Shown: positions 33,487 through 48,400 of the stretch, piece after piece | How the letters are laid out: every line of letters begins with the position of its first letter | Position numbering within the stretch: position 1 is the first letter of the stretch | Origin: Trichostrongylus colubriformis | Lineage: Eukaryota; Nematoda; Chromadorea; Rhabditida; Trichostrongylidae | Assembly (NCBI GenBank): GCA_963978905.1 | Contig: OZ022256.1 | Coordinates: 6,493,501-6,557,500, forward strand | Direction: 5' to 3' | DNA: 64,000 bases | The notes under the pieces: generated by a model | Told to the model about the DNA's origin: nothing | The model's database searches: none | What the model saw: only the letters and a program-made list of their open reading frames with translations | Made by a program: the position numbers and the translations under genes

Positions 33487-36400
33487 CTGAAAAGGAAGAA
33501 ATTGTTTGCAGTACCGCTCATCTGAAACAACTCAAAAGAAGAAATCCCTTCAAAAACATATTTCATAAATAAGCGATGAAAATATTCCCACATTTCTATG
33601 AAGTGTGAGCCCTTTACTCAAAAAATCAGGCACATTAGGTACAATATAAATAAGAAGTCCGATCCTACCATGTAGAATCCGCTAAGCGCTAGATGCGGAG
33701 CACAATGGAGTGCTCCCTCCCACCTCCAACAGCAATAGCACCCTCTCTCCCTTCCCAGGACAGCGTACCCTGATCGCCTGTGTATTCGTGTGTATGTCTG
33801 CTTGTATAGTATTCATGTTTTACGCCAGAAAAGCTAGATCTTTGAATTTTGTAGGTGATGTGAGGGGTGCTATGTATGTATACACTAAACCAGTACTGAT
33901 AACACCTGATAACGACTGATAAGGAGCATGAGCAAAGGTTACAAATACGCCGAAGTTTCCCCGAGGGGACTGCACATGATTTCAAGGCTGTAATGAGCTC
34001 CAGAAGGCATCTACCACCATTCACCAAATTGTGTTCCATGTTGACCCTGGAGCGTTGGCATCACAGGTACCTTTGACTAATGAACTTCTGATTTTTTCAA
34101 AAAGTAGGAGTTGCTCTTTCGCGCTTTCCGTGAGTTGGGAAGAAAACATCGGTAGCGGGAGTATGGAAAAGTTAACAGTTGATAAACACTGATAAGGGGC
34201 GATAAATAGTATATGCGCCAAAATTTCGTTGCGCTTTTGCGTCACCCACAGAGGTTGAAACTTGGAGGATTCATAAGAAGGACATCAATAGTGGAGGATC
34301 CAAAATGTTAACAACTGATGAAGGCGGATGAAGGGCGTTGAAAAGCAAGTGCAAAATGTCACGTTTCTTGTAGTGGCAGTGGAGTATACAGGGGGTGCCA
34401 AATAAAGTAATTTTGCCCACGGCTCACTTCTGCCATTCTACAAAACATAGGGAAACGAAAGAAATAAAAGTATTAGGGCAAAATATTCCCGAATTGTTCC
34501 TCTAGAAGCAGGAACAAGCTGTGGCTCCCTACGTTCACCTTTATAAAAATATAGAGCTTTCATTCGGCGCAGTCGGGCTTCGGAGTACCTACACTATTAA
34601 GGTCCGCTCGAAACGGTGAAGCCAGGCTCCGTGGTAGATCTTTTGTGAAGCTTCCTGAGGATTGGCCCTTCGGTTTGTAGAAGTCATAGAGCCATTGCTG
34701 CTTGGACAAGGCTGCTATGATCCGAAGTATCATTTTCAACCCTCAAATACTTCTCCGGAGGGGTTTCAGTGGCAAGGGCACGTTTTGGCTCTTGAAAACG
34801 AAAAGCGCTGGAACCCGGAAAAAACGGAATGTTAAAGAACACCACCCAGTATGAATCCCCTCGGCTACCCAGAGTGAACGGACCTCAGTAAGGTTGTGAA
34901 GGGCGACGAAATCTCGGATTTCGCCCAGTTGAGGTGACACATCTTGTTCACTCTTTCCTCGTTCCCGTTCCTGCTCGTGCAGAAGGCTGCCGCGGAGTAC
35001 AGCGATAGAGTGAGGTCTGCTCTTGAATCTGGGGAAGAAAATACCTCAACAGCATTTTCCGTAGTTGGACTAAAGTGGGGTTGAAAGTGGAGGAACTAAA
35101 TTACTTCTTTTGGCACCCCCTGTAGACTCTCACTGTCATTAGAGTTTGGTAGGACAACACTAGTGGTGGATGAGTCATATCGATATGAAGTGATAAGGTT
35201 TATAATGTGTGTCGAAGGTCGTATGACATCGAGGCGTTGCGCTTTTCACTGTTCCGTGCACTGCTTCAAGTATCAGTGTCATGTGAGACGGCGACAGTGA
35301 TTACGAGAGATAGCAGGTGATAACTCTTGACAAAGTTTAATAGGAGCCGATACAAGTAAGTCAAATGCAATCCGACAAACCGCCCACTCTTACCAAACGA
35401 CCACCACAGCCCAATCTTGGATGATCTATGGGTGAACACATTTCGTTCATCAGCTGCAGCGAAATGAATCAACCGCAACCACTGTGCTAGTATGCATTGG
35501 GTGCTCAGAACACACCTGCTCTGATATCGTTTGCAACGGCTTGCCTCGAACGCTGCATTTTCTGAGCTCCCAGGTAGTGATAGGTGCTCACAGTGATATC
35601 AGCTTCGCTAGGGCACAGTACTGCATCTATCCTATTGCAGAACTCCTATTAATAAAGGTTAGTCCATCGGCTTTAATAATTACATAGTTTCACTGTGTCA
35701 TGGGTGCAGTATTGTGCGATAGCAAAACTGGTAAAAGCAGGCAGGAGGGAAAAACTCACGGGAGCGCGCATGCGGCGCATACTAGGTGACGTCACACGCG
35801 AGGTGTGCGATGACCGCGCTGCAATCATTGCGCTTCAATGAGGATAACCCCACTGTCACTTCACCAAGGTCATGGGATTGCTTGCACTTTTGTACTCTGT
35901 CTCTTCACTGGTTATACATCTTACGGAGCACACGCAGTCTTCTGAAACTACTACATTATTGGGCTGAGGCGAATCCATACGGCTGAAGGGGCTGCCCATA
36001 CCAGAAAGGTCAGCTCTCCCAATTGTTGTATGTCTGTCAAAGCGGCAGAGCTTGCCGCAGCATTATGTGCGTGCCCTTAGCAAATTAACAACAAGGCTAT
36101 CGTCATTGAAATGCAAGGGTGAGGGTCACGAAGTCAATTTCCGCGCAGCCGCCAGCGGCGAGCGGCGCGGCGGGTGCGAGTGCAAGTGGCGGGGCATGGC
36201 AGCCTCCATGCGAGGCAGTATGGCATAAGTGGAAGCGCAGACGTGACGCAGTCACGCTCGGCCGTTCTTCCACGGGCAATCGATACGGCGAGTCGTACTG
36301 GTGGCGTCGCGAGTGCACCGCCGCGAAGCGGAAATTCGACCTTGTGACCCCCACCCACTGCAGTGGTAGGAGCACAGACCATGGCTCACCGTCGCGCCGC

Positions 36401-39400
36401 GCAGTGGCTGTCACCTAGCACGCGCCGCATACGCCCGCCAGTGAATATTCCCGTGGAGCCGGTAAAAGTATGAGGCGGCGCCCGCTGCAGTCACAAGCAG
36501 CGAGGCAGAGTGGCGCGGAGGAGGTGCAGGGATGACGCAGGCGACGAGACAGGACGGGGACGCAGAGACAAGCACCCACGCCCTGCCGCTAGCACCGCAA
36601 GGTAGGAACGCGGTCTGACATACAGATATGGCTCTTGAGACAATAGTGAAAATGTGAAAGCTCTAGTCGTTAAAGTAGTAAGGGATAATTAAAGTTGGAA
36701 CTGTCACTCGACCGTAGCAGCTTCTCTTTACAGTTCTGGTTTACTGCGCTCAGTGGTAACGTCGGGCAGCTTTATACTCTGCGAGCGTGATTGACGCGCT
36801 GCACCCAAAATGCAGATCCCGCAATCCGCGCACTTTCGAATTCGAATGTTGGCATAGTTTGACATTATGCCGAGATTTGAATTCGAATCTGTGGCTATGG
36901 CCACGACCATTATAATGCAGTGTGGTAGGGTCGAGTGGAGCTCGTCACCAGGGTGTCGCCATGATCAACGGCGGGCACATGATTTTGACGCCGCTGCTGC
37001 CGGTGCCGGCGTCAAATTGCCGCCATCGATATGAAAGTGAAGTATGAACGCGTTCCTACCCAACACACTACTGAACGTTATGCCGTGCGTTATCTATAAA
37101 CATATTACTGTTCGAATAGGTAGTGGTAGATAGTTATCGCATCATAATAGACCATAAAAAATTTGCGGTGCCGTAGCAGCTATCGCTAGCTTCTACTTTT
37201 GTACTTGCTTTGAACAGTATACTTATTCCTTGGTCGAGTCGTGCAGCGTGAGATTCATTTTATTACAAACTTATCCATTCAAAACTTCTCCAAATGCACA
37301 GTGTTCAATTAATGCAAGAGTTCAAGGCAATATTCGGAGTGAAGAAAACGGACTAACCACGAATTCGCTAATGTTGTCATAGTCTTGTCCGCTGGCCTGG
37401 CTGTTTGCGTCTACCTCGTTCCTCTCTACTTGCTCTGGCACCTGAAAATTATTGCTGGTGCCAACTGAAGTTTATCTAAAGTCACCTATATCTCATTACA
37501 GTATTAGTAGCTAACATTCACCTTCAGATAGTAGGTATATTATTAATGATATTGCAGGATACCAAATAGGTCAGCATGGTAATATGAATGTCAACTGAGG
37601 AAAATTCTATATCCTACTAGTAATTTAGAAGAGCAGTGAACTTTACGACTTGATGTATTCAAAGGCTAGAAGAGAGAAAAGGCAAACATAGTGAAGTGAT
37701 CTTACTCTGAGGGTAACTGAAAAAGTCTTTGGAATAGAGTTTCAAAAACTTCTCGGAATCGGTCGACGCTCTCGTACCTCTGTAGTTTCCGGGATAAGTT
37801 CTTGTACAGTAATGGTCACAGTGGTTTGAGGCTCCGTGCTGGTAAATGTTTGAGGCTCCGTGATGGTAAATAACGCTGTCTAAATAGCGGGAACTCGTTG
37901 AGTTCTTTCAAGTCGTGATATCATTCATAAAGATATTATACAATATTGAATTTAGTCTCCTCGAAATTTCTGGATAATTCTAGCTTAGTTGCTCTCAAAA
38001 AAAAAGGACAGACAGGGAAAACACGATAGGAGTTATCCTCATCAAAATCACATCAACATTTCACAGATTCTCTCTCAATAAACAAGGCTTTGAATTATCA
38101 AGGCTTCATCTAGACCAGATTAGTGATTCAAGTGATTGACAACATGTACACATACAACCGCGTTCATACTCAGCGCTAGAAAGGCATGGCTTCCTTCGCA
38201 GGCAGTGAGACAGAGTGGCACGGGTGAGGTGCATAGGCAACACAAGCAGCGAGATAGAGTGATACAGGCGGAGACGCAGAGACACGCGGCTACGCCTTAC
38301 CGTCTGAGTATGAGCACGGCCTTAGTAATAGTGTGCTAGAAAGCGCGGACAGCAAGACACCGGGAATTCATTAGGTTCTAGCTGTAATCACACTTTTTCT
38401 CACGCTCACGCTTATTCATTTGATTATTTTATTGTTTCTTGCTGTCTGTTGTTCCACTTATTTCACATCATCGTCAATGAATGAAATACACTCTACGAGA
38501 CAACAAATGACATCTCTACAGCGAACAACTCGCAAAGCCAGTGTGTGCAGTACGAAGTGATGCGATTGTGATGCGAATACACCCCTCAGCGTCGCGCTTT
38601 TGATTCCGGGTTTCTCCACCGATTATCGCTTCTATCCTTGAATACTTGTTACAAAATGATCATTTCTTTGCACACTTTCTTCGGGCACCTCTCTGTTCCT
38701 CTGAGGCCGAATACGGGATCACACAAGGGATCGGCGCGTTTTACCTGTGAAATTGCATGGGCGCTTTGTGGTCTACACGGAACAGCTGGAAGGAGCTGCC
38801 TTGGCCTCATCCCCAGTCCGTTGTCACTCCATTCACACATTCAGCGTTTCCACCAACTTTGGGATATCCACTCGTTTTTTCCTCTTCTAGTTGACTTGAT
38901 TTGATTACTACAATGACTACAATGGCGCACAGATGTTATTCAGCGATTTGGATGGCGAGTCCATCGAACGTGTACTGCCCCGCACTAGCCATAATCTGAG
39001 GCGCCGCTTCTCCACAATCGGGGCAGGCGCTGACTACCTTGAACTAATCAGGGTCAAACAATTTCCTGAAGTATCAAAACTCCTAAAAAGGTCAGACACC
39101 TTTGTTTCCAGTTCCGTAAAGCGTATCACGTTACTTTGCTCTCCTTTTACCACTGTGTGCGTCCACTGCTGTTTCTTTGTTTATTGTTTTTTTAGCTTCT
39201 CCATTCACTGAAGTCTAGCTGCTACTTCTTTTCTTTCACCTGATTCGCTCCTTTGTCTAAGCTTTTTTCCTTTCTTTTGATGTTTCATTGCCACATGGGT
39301 TATCCTATGTGATAAGTATATATGCAGCGAAATATAGCTGTGCGACCACTACCCATCAATGGAAAGTTCCAAGAAAAAAATTAGAACTTACTGTTGTGTT

Positions 39401-42400
39401 CGTAGTGTACTGAGTATAAGGTGAATAGGCTTCCGTGGTGGTGGTGGTAATAGAAATAGTTGGAGTGGTAGTGGTGGTAGAAGTGGCAGTAGAAGTGGTA
39501 GTAGATGTAGTACTAGTGGTAGTAGTAGCAGAAGAAGTAGTGGTAGTAGAGTCACTATCCGTGAATTCATTCACATTTACAGGCTGAAATAGTGAGTAAA
39601 GGTTAGCAGGTATAAGTTACTACAAGGATGCTGAGTTATGGGCAAAAGCTTCGGTGGCGGACGGGATTCGAACCCGCACTCCATCCTTTCCGGGGATATG
39701 TGCTAATCCATTACACTACCGACACCACCTTCACCATAACTCAGCTTTTTGAATGGTATAATTACCATAGCTTATCAGCACTCACACGTGTCAGGTATGT
39801 CTAATATCTAGGGCTCATGTGTACATATGTATATATTAGGTCGAGCAAACGCAGCATCACCTTTCGACCAAGTTTTTATACATATGTGTTCGATACAGCT
39901 TCTTCTAGTCTACACAGCGCTGCTTTTTGTTTTTCGATTCCTGTGGTTGTCTAATATTTATGAGGCTTGGAAATGAAGTAAGCCGAAGGCGAAAATTTGC
40001 ACTATCGACACTTCATATTCCACGTCTGTCATCGAGATCAAAAGATTTATATGAGTTTTCGATGGACTTTTTTATGCTCTACATAATGCTACTGCCTTTT
40101 ATTCAAATCGCTCAACTTTTTGTTGTTTTCAAGACTATGCATTTGATAGGGCGTTTTTCGCTCTGTAAGAAGATGCCACTATCCTTTCGAATACTTCCCC
40201 ATTTGATACTCCCGAGAAATGAGGTACTCAGTGATAGCCCACCCGCACTTTTTCGCAACGAAAATCGGCACTTTTCGCGAAGGAAATTTTACCAAACACT
40301 TTTATCGCGCAAGAAATATCTCAGTTATAAAAGTAGATAGCTCAGGGGTATCTTTTTCCCCCATTTGATATCATTTGCATGGAAATGGTCAGCTTTTTTT
40401 GAGCCTCGACGCGCCAAAAAAAACAGGGTTTTTCCTTACAAATTACTCCATTTTTAAACTTTAAAAATAGCAAACATCGGACGATTGAAAACAAATAACA
40501 CGATAAAAACAAATAAAACCTTATTGTATAGCTGAAGAAGCTCTATCAAAAACATGTGCGCAGGCAAACGAGGAACATGAAGTGTCGAGAGTGCACATTT
40601 TGGTCTCCTGCCTACTTCATTTCCAAACCTCATGAATATTAGGCAATCAAAGGACTCGAAAAGCAACTAGCATCATTCCGTAGAGCAGAAAAAGCTCTAT
40701 CGAATACATAAATATATGAGTTTCGCCGAAAAGTGAAGAGAACATTGCGAGACAGAGGAAATAAAAAACCGCGGACTTTGAACTTTGACTTTGAAAAAAA
40801 TAAAAGGATTCCGCAAAATAAGGATTTACTGTGATATTCGTGGTGTACGGTGTACGAGGTGGATCCGCTTGCGTTGTGGTGGTGATAATAGAAGTAGTTG
40901 GAGTGGTAATGATAGTAGAAGTGGCAGTAGAAGTAGAAGTAGTAGAAGTAGTGGTAGTAGTAGGGTTACCAACCGTGAATTCATTTGCATGCTGAAACAG
41001 TGAGTGAGGTTGGTGGTGTGTTTAGTTTTTAGGGCCCATGTATAAATGTGTAAATATATACACATTTATATATATAGAAGCAAAATGCAGCGAAAAACAG
41101 CGATACGTTCACTACCCATCAAGAGAAAGTTCCAGAAATTGCGAAAAATAAAAAGATTTGCAAATAAGAATTTACTGTGGTATCCGTAGTGTACTGTGTA
41201 TGAGGTGATTCCGCTTTCGTAGTGATGGTAGTAATAGAAGTAGTTGGAGTAGTAGTAGTTGTTGAAGGGGTAGTAGAAGTGGTAGTGGTAGTAGTAGTGG
41301 TAGTAGCAGTAGTAGTGGTAGTAGTAGGGTTATCAACCATGAATTCATTTGCAGGCTGGAATAGTAGTACAGGTTAGCATGAATGTCTAAATTTCAGCAC
41401 TCATGTATACATGTGTGAATAATAGACATACTATCTGCTCAAATCAAAAGAATGGCCGCAAATTTCAAAGGAAGCGTACACTGAAAAATGAGTTTCTCTG
41501 TTACCCATATGTTTATGTTGTACTTGCCTAGTAAGGGCCGCATGGCAAAATTCAGGCGAAAGAGTGACAATTCGACTAGGATACAACTCCGGAATTCTCG
41601 TCCGGGTGGACGGGGCCTCCGAGTAACACCCCCCCCCCCCCCTCCGTCGTTCGCCGTGGTTGGGAGAGTCGGACTATTTGCTTAATTTTCTGTCCCTCGA
41701 AACGTCTCCAACCGCGGCGGACGACAGAGTGACCACTTGCTCTGAGACCCCGCCCATCCGGCCGAGACTTTCTGGTACAGTATATTAGTCGGATTCACAC
41801 TCTGTCGCGTGGAACTTTGCATGCGGCCCACATCAGGCAAATACAAGATAAACTGAGGGATAACAGTGAAACTACTAATTCTGGCGTGGACGATTCCTTC
41901 GAATAACGTGGTTCTACGATGAATGAGAAATCACTTACCACTACAAAAACTTGTTCAGGCGTGGCTACCGTGACTAATTCATATGTGAGGGTTATTCCTG
42001 GCGTCGACTTCGTAATACTTTGAGCTTCCTCGTGCACCTGCAGTTATCAGGAGCTAGTAAGGTTTACATGGTGTTCAAAGCCACTCAACTGGGCGCCTGT
42101 AAGCCACAGCGCTACTTGCAACTCATTGTTTTCTTGCTATCACTATTCATTCCCTTATTTAACCACTATAACTACTGGGATCACTAAAGCGTTGGGGAGC
42201 ATCGCCATCGATTCTCCCTACGTAAGAAGGGATAATGGCTATTCACCGGCCTTTCACATTCAACGATCCACGGAGTCATTCCCTATTGCTATCGCAAAAT
42301 AAGCCTACCACTAATCTCAATGTGTAAAGCCACCGTACAAGAATCATGTAATATTTATCACTATTTACGTAGTACCCACCCCGCTCTTTGCGTTCACGAT

Positions 42401-45400
42401 GACTCATCTACTCGTCACTCTGTCTTGTCTACCACATAATGGGGATAAAAGGGGAGGCAACATGCATGGGAAGGTTCGAGGCATTGTTAGACCCTGCGTT
42501 AGGCCGCCTTCACACTTTGCGGTGTCGACGGCAGGGCGTTGCTGCGTGTCTCTGTGTCTCCATCTGTGCCACCCTGTCTAGTTGCCTGCGTCAATTCTGC
42601 TTATCCATTGTGCTACCCTGCGTCGCTGCACAGCCAACGCGGCTGGTGCAAAGTATGAAAGCGGGCCTAGGAGTACAGAGAATAGGGTGATCGGTGGTTA
42701 TCTATTACTCAGAACTGGAGTTCACTGCGAAATAATATTTGGAGGAATGCTAAGTTATGGTGATAGCACCGCAACGATATTTAGTCAAAGGCACAATCCA
42801 TGTTAGCGCATTGTCGTGACCCCTTCATGCAAAAAAGCAGCGCGAAAATTTACTCAACATCATTCTGTCGACAGTAATCGAGTGAGTGCTCTTCCTTCCG
42901 TGGACGATGAATGTGCTTTCGTGGAACAACTGCAGAAAGAAAGATTCTGTTGCAGTGATGGGCATTCCACTGTAAGCACTAGTTTTACCCAAGCCCAGAG
43001 GGGGATCTTCTTCCTTCCTTCACTAATGTAAGGTTTAGGCACCAAAAAAAAAACAGAGTGTGCAGAATGATGCTTCAGAGATGCTCAGATGTGCAACTGC
43101 AGTCCAACGCGTTGCGATAGCGCTCATTGCAAAACCTTCGGCAGCATGTGCATTCGAAGCAATAGCTCAAACTTCAAGCTGCAGTAATGTGAAAATTCCC
43201 GCTCTTTTGTATTAGTAGCTATTCTTGTGTCATTCCTTCTACTCCATTGAACTCTATGGAAGATACATTCTAAAAAAGGAATATGATAAAAAAGGTGACG
43301 CTGACAAGTGCTTCGTCATTACCTGGTGGAAGTCTAGTTCTCCATGTGGACGAGTAGTTGTTTCCGGGAAATCGGAAGCAATTTTCTCGTCTACGAAACC
43401 ATAGTCAGAGTAATCCGAAGGATCAATTCTTGGCAGCACTATTGTTGCCGGACTCAAGGCCTCTGGCTCCTTCGTCTGTACTTCGATCACTTCGTCCACA
43501 TGCTGGGATACCTTAAATACGACTATAACGTGCTCAATTTGAGTACGGTACGGTCATCGTAAAATCTAATGTTAAATGATGGACTCTAATCAAAGCTGCA
43601 AGTTAAAGCTGTCGCTGAGAATCCAGAACATCGATTCTCAGCGACAGCTTTAACACATCGACCTGGTTTTACCTGTATCTCGAGCGAGCGCAAGCGACGT
43701 TTCCATTCATCCCTGTCGCGAGCCAAAGCAGTTCAATGAGCGGTTCTGGCTCAAGGGACACGTGGCATCTCGTTCCCTTCGCGTGGAGCTTTCGTTAAGA
43801 AGCCTGATCATTTGGTCGGCGGTCGTCCAAGTGTTCGTTCGATGCCCCGAGGGATCCAGTCGGTAACCGTTCTGGTCCAACGGTAATCACGATATTGCAT
43901 GACGCGTCCGGCCCATCTAATCTTCAATTCCTTGGGAAATACGGCGGATTCTCTGATCTTCGACCGACGACGGCATTCGGAACTCCTGATTCCCCTTACT
44001 TGCGTGTATCGGGATACTCCGAGCATCGTCCTTTCGATGGCGCGTTGGATGATGCCGACCGCATGCTCCTCCTGCTTACGTACAGTCCAAGTTTGAGGAG
44101 TGAATTAGGGCAGGAAAGACAGCGGAATCGAAGAGATGGGCGCGAAGCCGGATGTTCTTCGTCTTCTTCACTACTCCCTCGGATTTTGAAGGATCTTCAA
44201 GCCGCCCTTTTCCTTTTGCTCAGCTCTGGTGCTGAGCCGTTCATCATATTGACTTCCCCACCTAGGTACACATACGTGAAGCATTCAATGATGTTCGTTC
44301 CGTTGAGCGTGTATGGGGCATTAGGAACAAATTCGTTTCTCATGAACATAGTCTCCGTCAGGCTCAGCTGGAGACCGATTTTTCCACACTCGCAGTCGAA
44401 AGCAGCTAGCATTCGCTCCGTTTGCTGGGTTGTCGGTGTTATAAGAACAATGTCGTCAGCGAACGGAGGTGGTGTAGATGCCGGTCATCGACCTTCACTC
44501 CCATTCCTTCCCATTCCAGTTGACGCATGACGTTCTCGAGAGCGACGCGGAAAGGTTTAGGCGGGATGGTGTCGCCTTGTCGAACCCCTCCCTTCCCGTC
44601 GATGATGACTTACGTGTAGAATGGCGAGATCCTGGTTGTGAAGTTGCTGTAGAGTTTACGAAGCACTCTTATGTATTGAGTAGGCGCACCCTGGTTTCCC
44701 AGAGCTTCGATAACCGCTTCTGTCTCAACTGAGTCGGAGGCTTTCTTCAAATCGATGAATTTGAGACATAACGGCATCTTGTACTCTCGCGACACTTCAA
44801 TGAGCCTAGTGACCGTGTGGGTATGATCAATTGTACTGAACCCTCTTCGAAACCCTGCTTGCTCGCATGGTGTCCTTCTAAGCTTCTAAAAATTCTATTC
44901 AAGATGACACGAGTGAAGAGCTTGTAGACTACAGACAGCAAGCAGATTGGAGGATAATTGCCAGTGTCGTGTGGATCTCTCTTTTTATACAACAACACAG
45001 TCCTGCTGGTTTTCCACGAAGTGGGTACCTTGCATTCCGATAGGTAGCGTGTAAAGAGTCCGGCCAGTGTTTTGATGATAACTGGCGGGAAATTCTTCAG
45101 ATGTTCCGGTCTAATCCTGTCGGGCCGGCTGCTGTACCATTCTTCACTGACGAAGTGGCGTGTCGAACATCGCAAGGGAGAAGTGATGGAATGACATATT
45201 CATCCTGCTTCAGATTGCTCCTAAGCAGTTGGACATGGCTATAGAAGAGATTCGAGTATTATAAAAGTCGTAGATGACCTTCTCCATTGCCCTTCGGGAC
45301 GCAGTAACTGTACCGTTTGAACGCCGGAGACCGGTCATTTTGGCCTTATAACTGGGAAACTTCGGCGGGCTTTGCGGATGCTCCTCCCAGCCTCTGCTGC

Positions 45401-48400
45401 TTCAGTCAGCACTGCTGCTCTTCTCTTCTTCAGATCTTCTTTTATCGCCTCTCTGCATTGCTTCTCAAGCTCAGACGTCAGTTGAATCGTCTTCGGCTCG
45501 TGCGGCTCCACGTTGGCGTATCAGCTCGAGAGTTTCCGAAGAGAAACACCTCTTAGTGACTTTCAAATTCTCTACCATCCTGGTACTATCGTGAAGATGC
45601 TCGACGAGCCGGCTGTACTTGTTGTCGATGTTTTCGATAACGGAATCCTCCCATACACCTGCGAGAAAAACGAAGGATTCTCAGTTTATGACTGAATTGG
45701 GTCTTCGCTCCTTTAATTTCGCGACTCTCTCTTCACATATCGAAAAGAGGAATTTCGCGCGGATGAGTCGATGGTCTGATCCCGTATAAAACTTCGGGGC
45801 AACAGCGACGTCGGTCAGGCAAAACCTTCGATTGAAGATGACGTGGTTGACCTGGTAAGAGTGATAATTGGTCACTGATTTTTTTCTTCTTCGCCTTCCT
45901 TGCAATCAACCATGTCCAAGAGTACGAATCACCACTTCGTATATATATATCTCTCATATCCTAGCACACACGACCTTTACTCATTGCTTCACCTATTTCA
46001 TGGGCCATTGCGATTATATGGGACAGGCTTAAATTGACATACTCTCAACAGTGCCTCCGTGATTGCGCGCCGCTCTTGACGGGACCGTTACTTCCCACCC
46101 AAGCAGTCTTCCGTCTGTCATCTTTCGCACTGGGTCTACATCACAATCATCATTAGGCCGCGTCCATACTCTGCGGTGCAGCCGGCAGGCGTGGATGCGT
46201 GTCTCTGCGTCTCCGCCTATACCACCCTGCCTCATTTCCTGCTTCATCTGTTCGCGTTCCTCTCTGCCTCACTACCCATGAGAGCGACCTCTCCAGAAAC
46301 GAGACAAGAGGATAGCGGTGACGCCACACTCTTGCAGTCCGTAGGACAAGATTTTTCTTCTCCTTCGTAGCAGTAGTTCCGGGCAGTCGCAGACACCACT
46401 GGTAGTGTCAGTTGTCGCTACCTTCTTCTATCAAGGACGTTCTGTATAGTGGTTCTCACCTATATGAGGTCAGCCTTGATGACGTCCTTCCACCTTTTCT
46501 TAGAGCTCCTCACGCTCGTCTTCCGGGTGCCTTAAACTCCTTTGCCTATATGTCTGAGTGACTTGCCGACGCTCCCTCAGCTTCAGCCACACAGGGGCCA
46601 TTGACTTCTCTGTCTTTTCGTTCTTAATCTTTTCGAGCCTCGCCCAGCCGCAAGGCCATCTCAGCACCATAATTTCGGTGAATGTAGCTGCCTCTCGTAA
46701 TTCTTTGTTATAAGCCAGCACTCGCTGTCATTGCGCATTGCGGGCCTTTCCACTGATCGGCATACCTTATCGTTCAGAACTCTTGGGCACCGTCGGTCGC
46801 AGAGGATTCCTTCAGACTTCCTTCATTCAAGCCATACCGTAATTATTCGAGCTTTCACGCTTTCATCTACCGCATCCTCCGCGGCTCTATCACCTGCCAG
46901 GTATCAGAAGTCCTCAATGTTTTCGATGAGGTGTCCATGGAAGTCAATGGACCCCGTACTTGCTGGGAACTCAGAAACTTAACGTCTTCTTGACGTTTGG
47001 GTCGGAGACCTTGTCTGCTAGACTTGCGTGCAATCTCTGCAACATCGAATCTTCTTTGGTATCACCTATCAAAGCATCGCATAGTATCAGTTTCAGTGAC
47101 TCTTCCATGAGGTCTCACAATGCCATTTAGGTTGAGCAAAAAGAGGAGCGGACTTTACGCTGATCCTTGGTGTACCTATACTGAGATCCCTATCTCAGTC
47201 GGCCAGAGGGCTCTGCGTATGACCGTCTCAGCTCCATCGTACACATCTTGTAAAGAGAGACCAGGTGCTCTGGTGTCTGGCCTTCTCGAAGCGCGTTCTA
47301 GATTAGTGGCCGGGACAGACAGTTGATGGTCTTTGAAGGATCGAGAAGGGTATGTAGCAAAGCCGACTCCTTTCTCTATTCTTCTGCATTACTCGTTAAG
47401 GGTGAAGTTGGAATCGAAATACTTTTTGAGAATGGCGACGAGCTCTCTTAGTCAAGTCATCCAGCCGCTCTTACAGCTCTAGACGTCAACTTGATTCTGC
47501 GATGGCTGGAACATTCCATTGCGTTCCCCTCCTGTTACAATATGGGAAAGATGGTACTGGTCCTCCTTGCATCAGGGATTTTTAATTTGGCGGACACCTA
47601 ATAGAGAAAACAAGTGAGCCATTCACCGTGTATTATCCAAGTGCCTTCGATCTGTGGTCTTTCTTTTCACGGAAACTCTCCGTTGAGAAGCCCATCGCAG
47701 TACCTCCGCAAAAACTTTTCGCTGGTTCACTCAGAATGGCACCCCACTGTACTTTACCATCTTTACCACCGTAAAGTCTTTTGTGGGTCGCTTTCTGTAT
47801 ATAGCCAACCTGAGCTTCTCTACCATGAGCTTCTCTTCCTTTTTACCATCCTCCCTCCTTTTAAGTAATCTTTGCTTCAGCCACAGCTGCTCTGGCGAGC
47901 CTCTGGCCACTCTTGCAAGTGGTGTGGTCCTTCAATCTCATCGTTTTTCCTGAGACTTGTATGCTTCATTCTTCTGTCTCACTTCCCTCTGAATCTCCTC
48001 GTTCCAGAACCACACCGCTTTGTCTCCTTCGAAGATATCTCGTATTACCCAGCCTTTTGTCTCACGCATTTTAAGATGATCGCTGTTTCGTTCCTATTCT
48101 TCTAGGTAGGATGATTGGGACCTGGGAGGTTATCCCGTATTCTTCTCCTTGGATCGGTACTTTCTCTTTTGTGCATATTTCTCCATGTAATCCTCCGTTC
48201 TGTTTTTGCCTTTATTTCTTTGGGGAACTCTATAGCAGTACCTGCCAGGAAAAGTTTGTGCTAAATGATGAGTTCCTCACCTGACAGTACCTTGTCGTCG
48301 TTTACAACCTTGGGGGCTGATCTTCTTATGAGTATATGGTGGAGCTCCGTCCGGATTGTCTGCTACGGTGAGGTACTACGAAACTGATCTGATGACTTTA

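Noticed and set aside
39388..39570. A Leu/Pro-rich minus-strand frame overlapping the poly-Thr exon
   Set aside because: It is a shifted reading of the trinucleotide array; the Thr frame is the one in phase with both splice sites and shared by all three duplicate exons.
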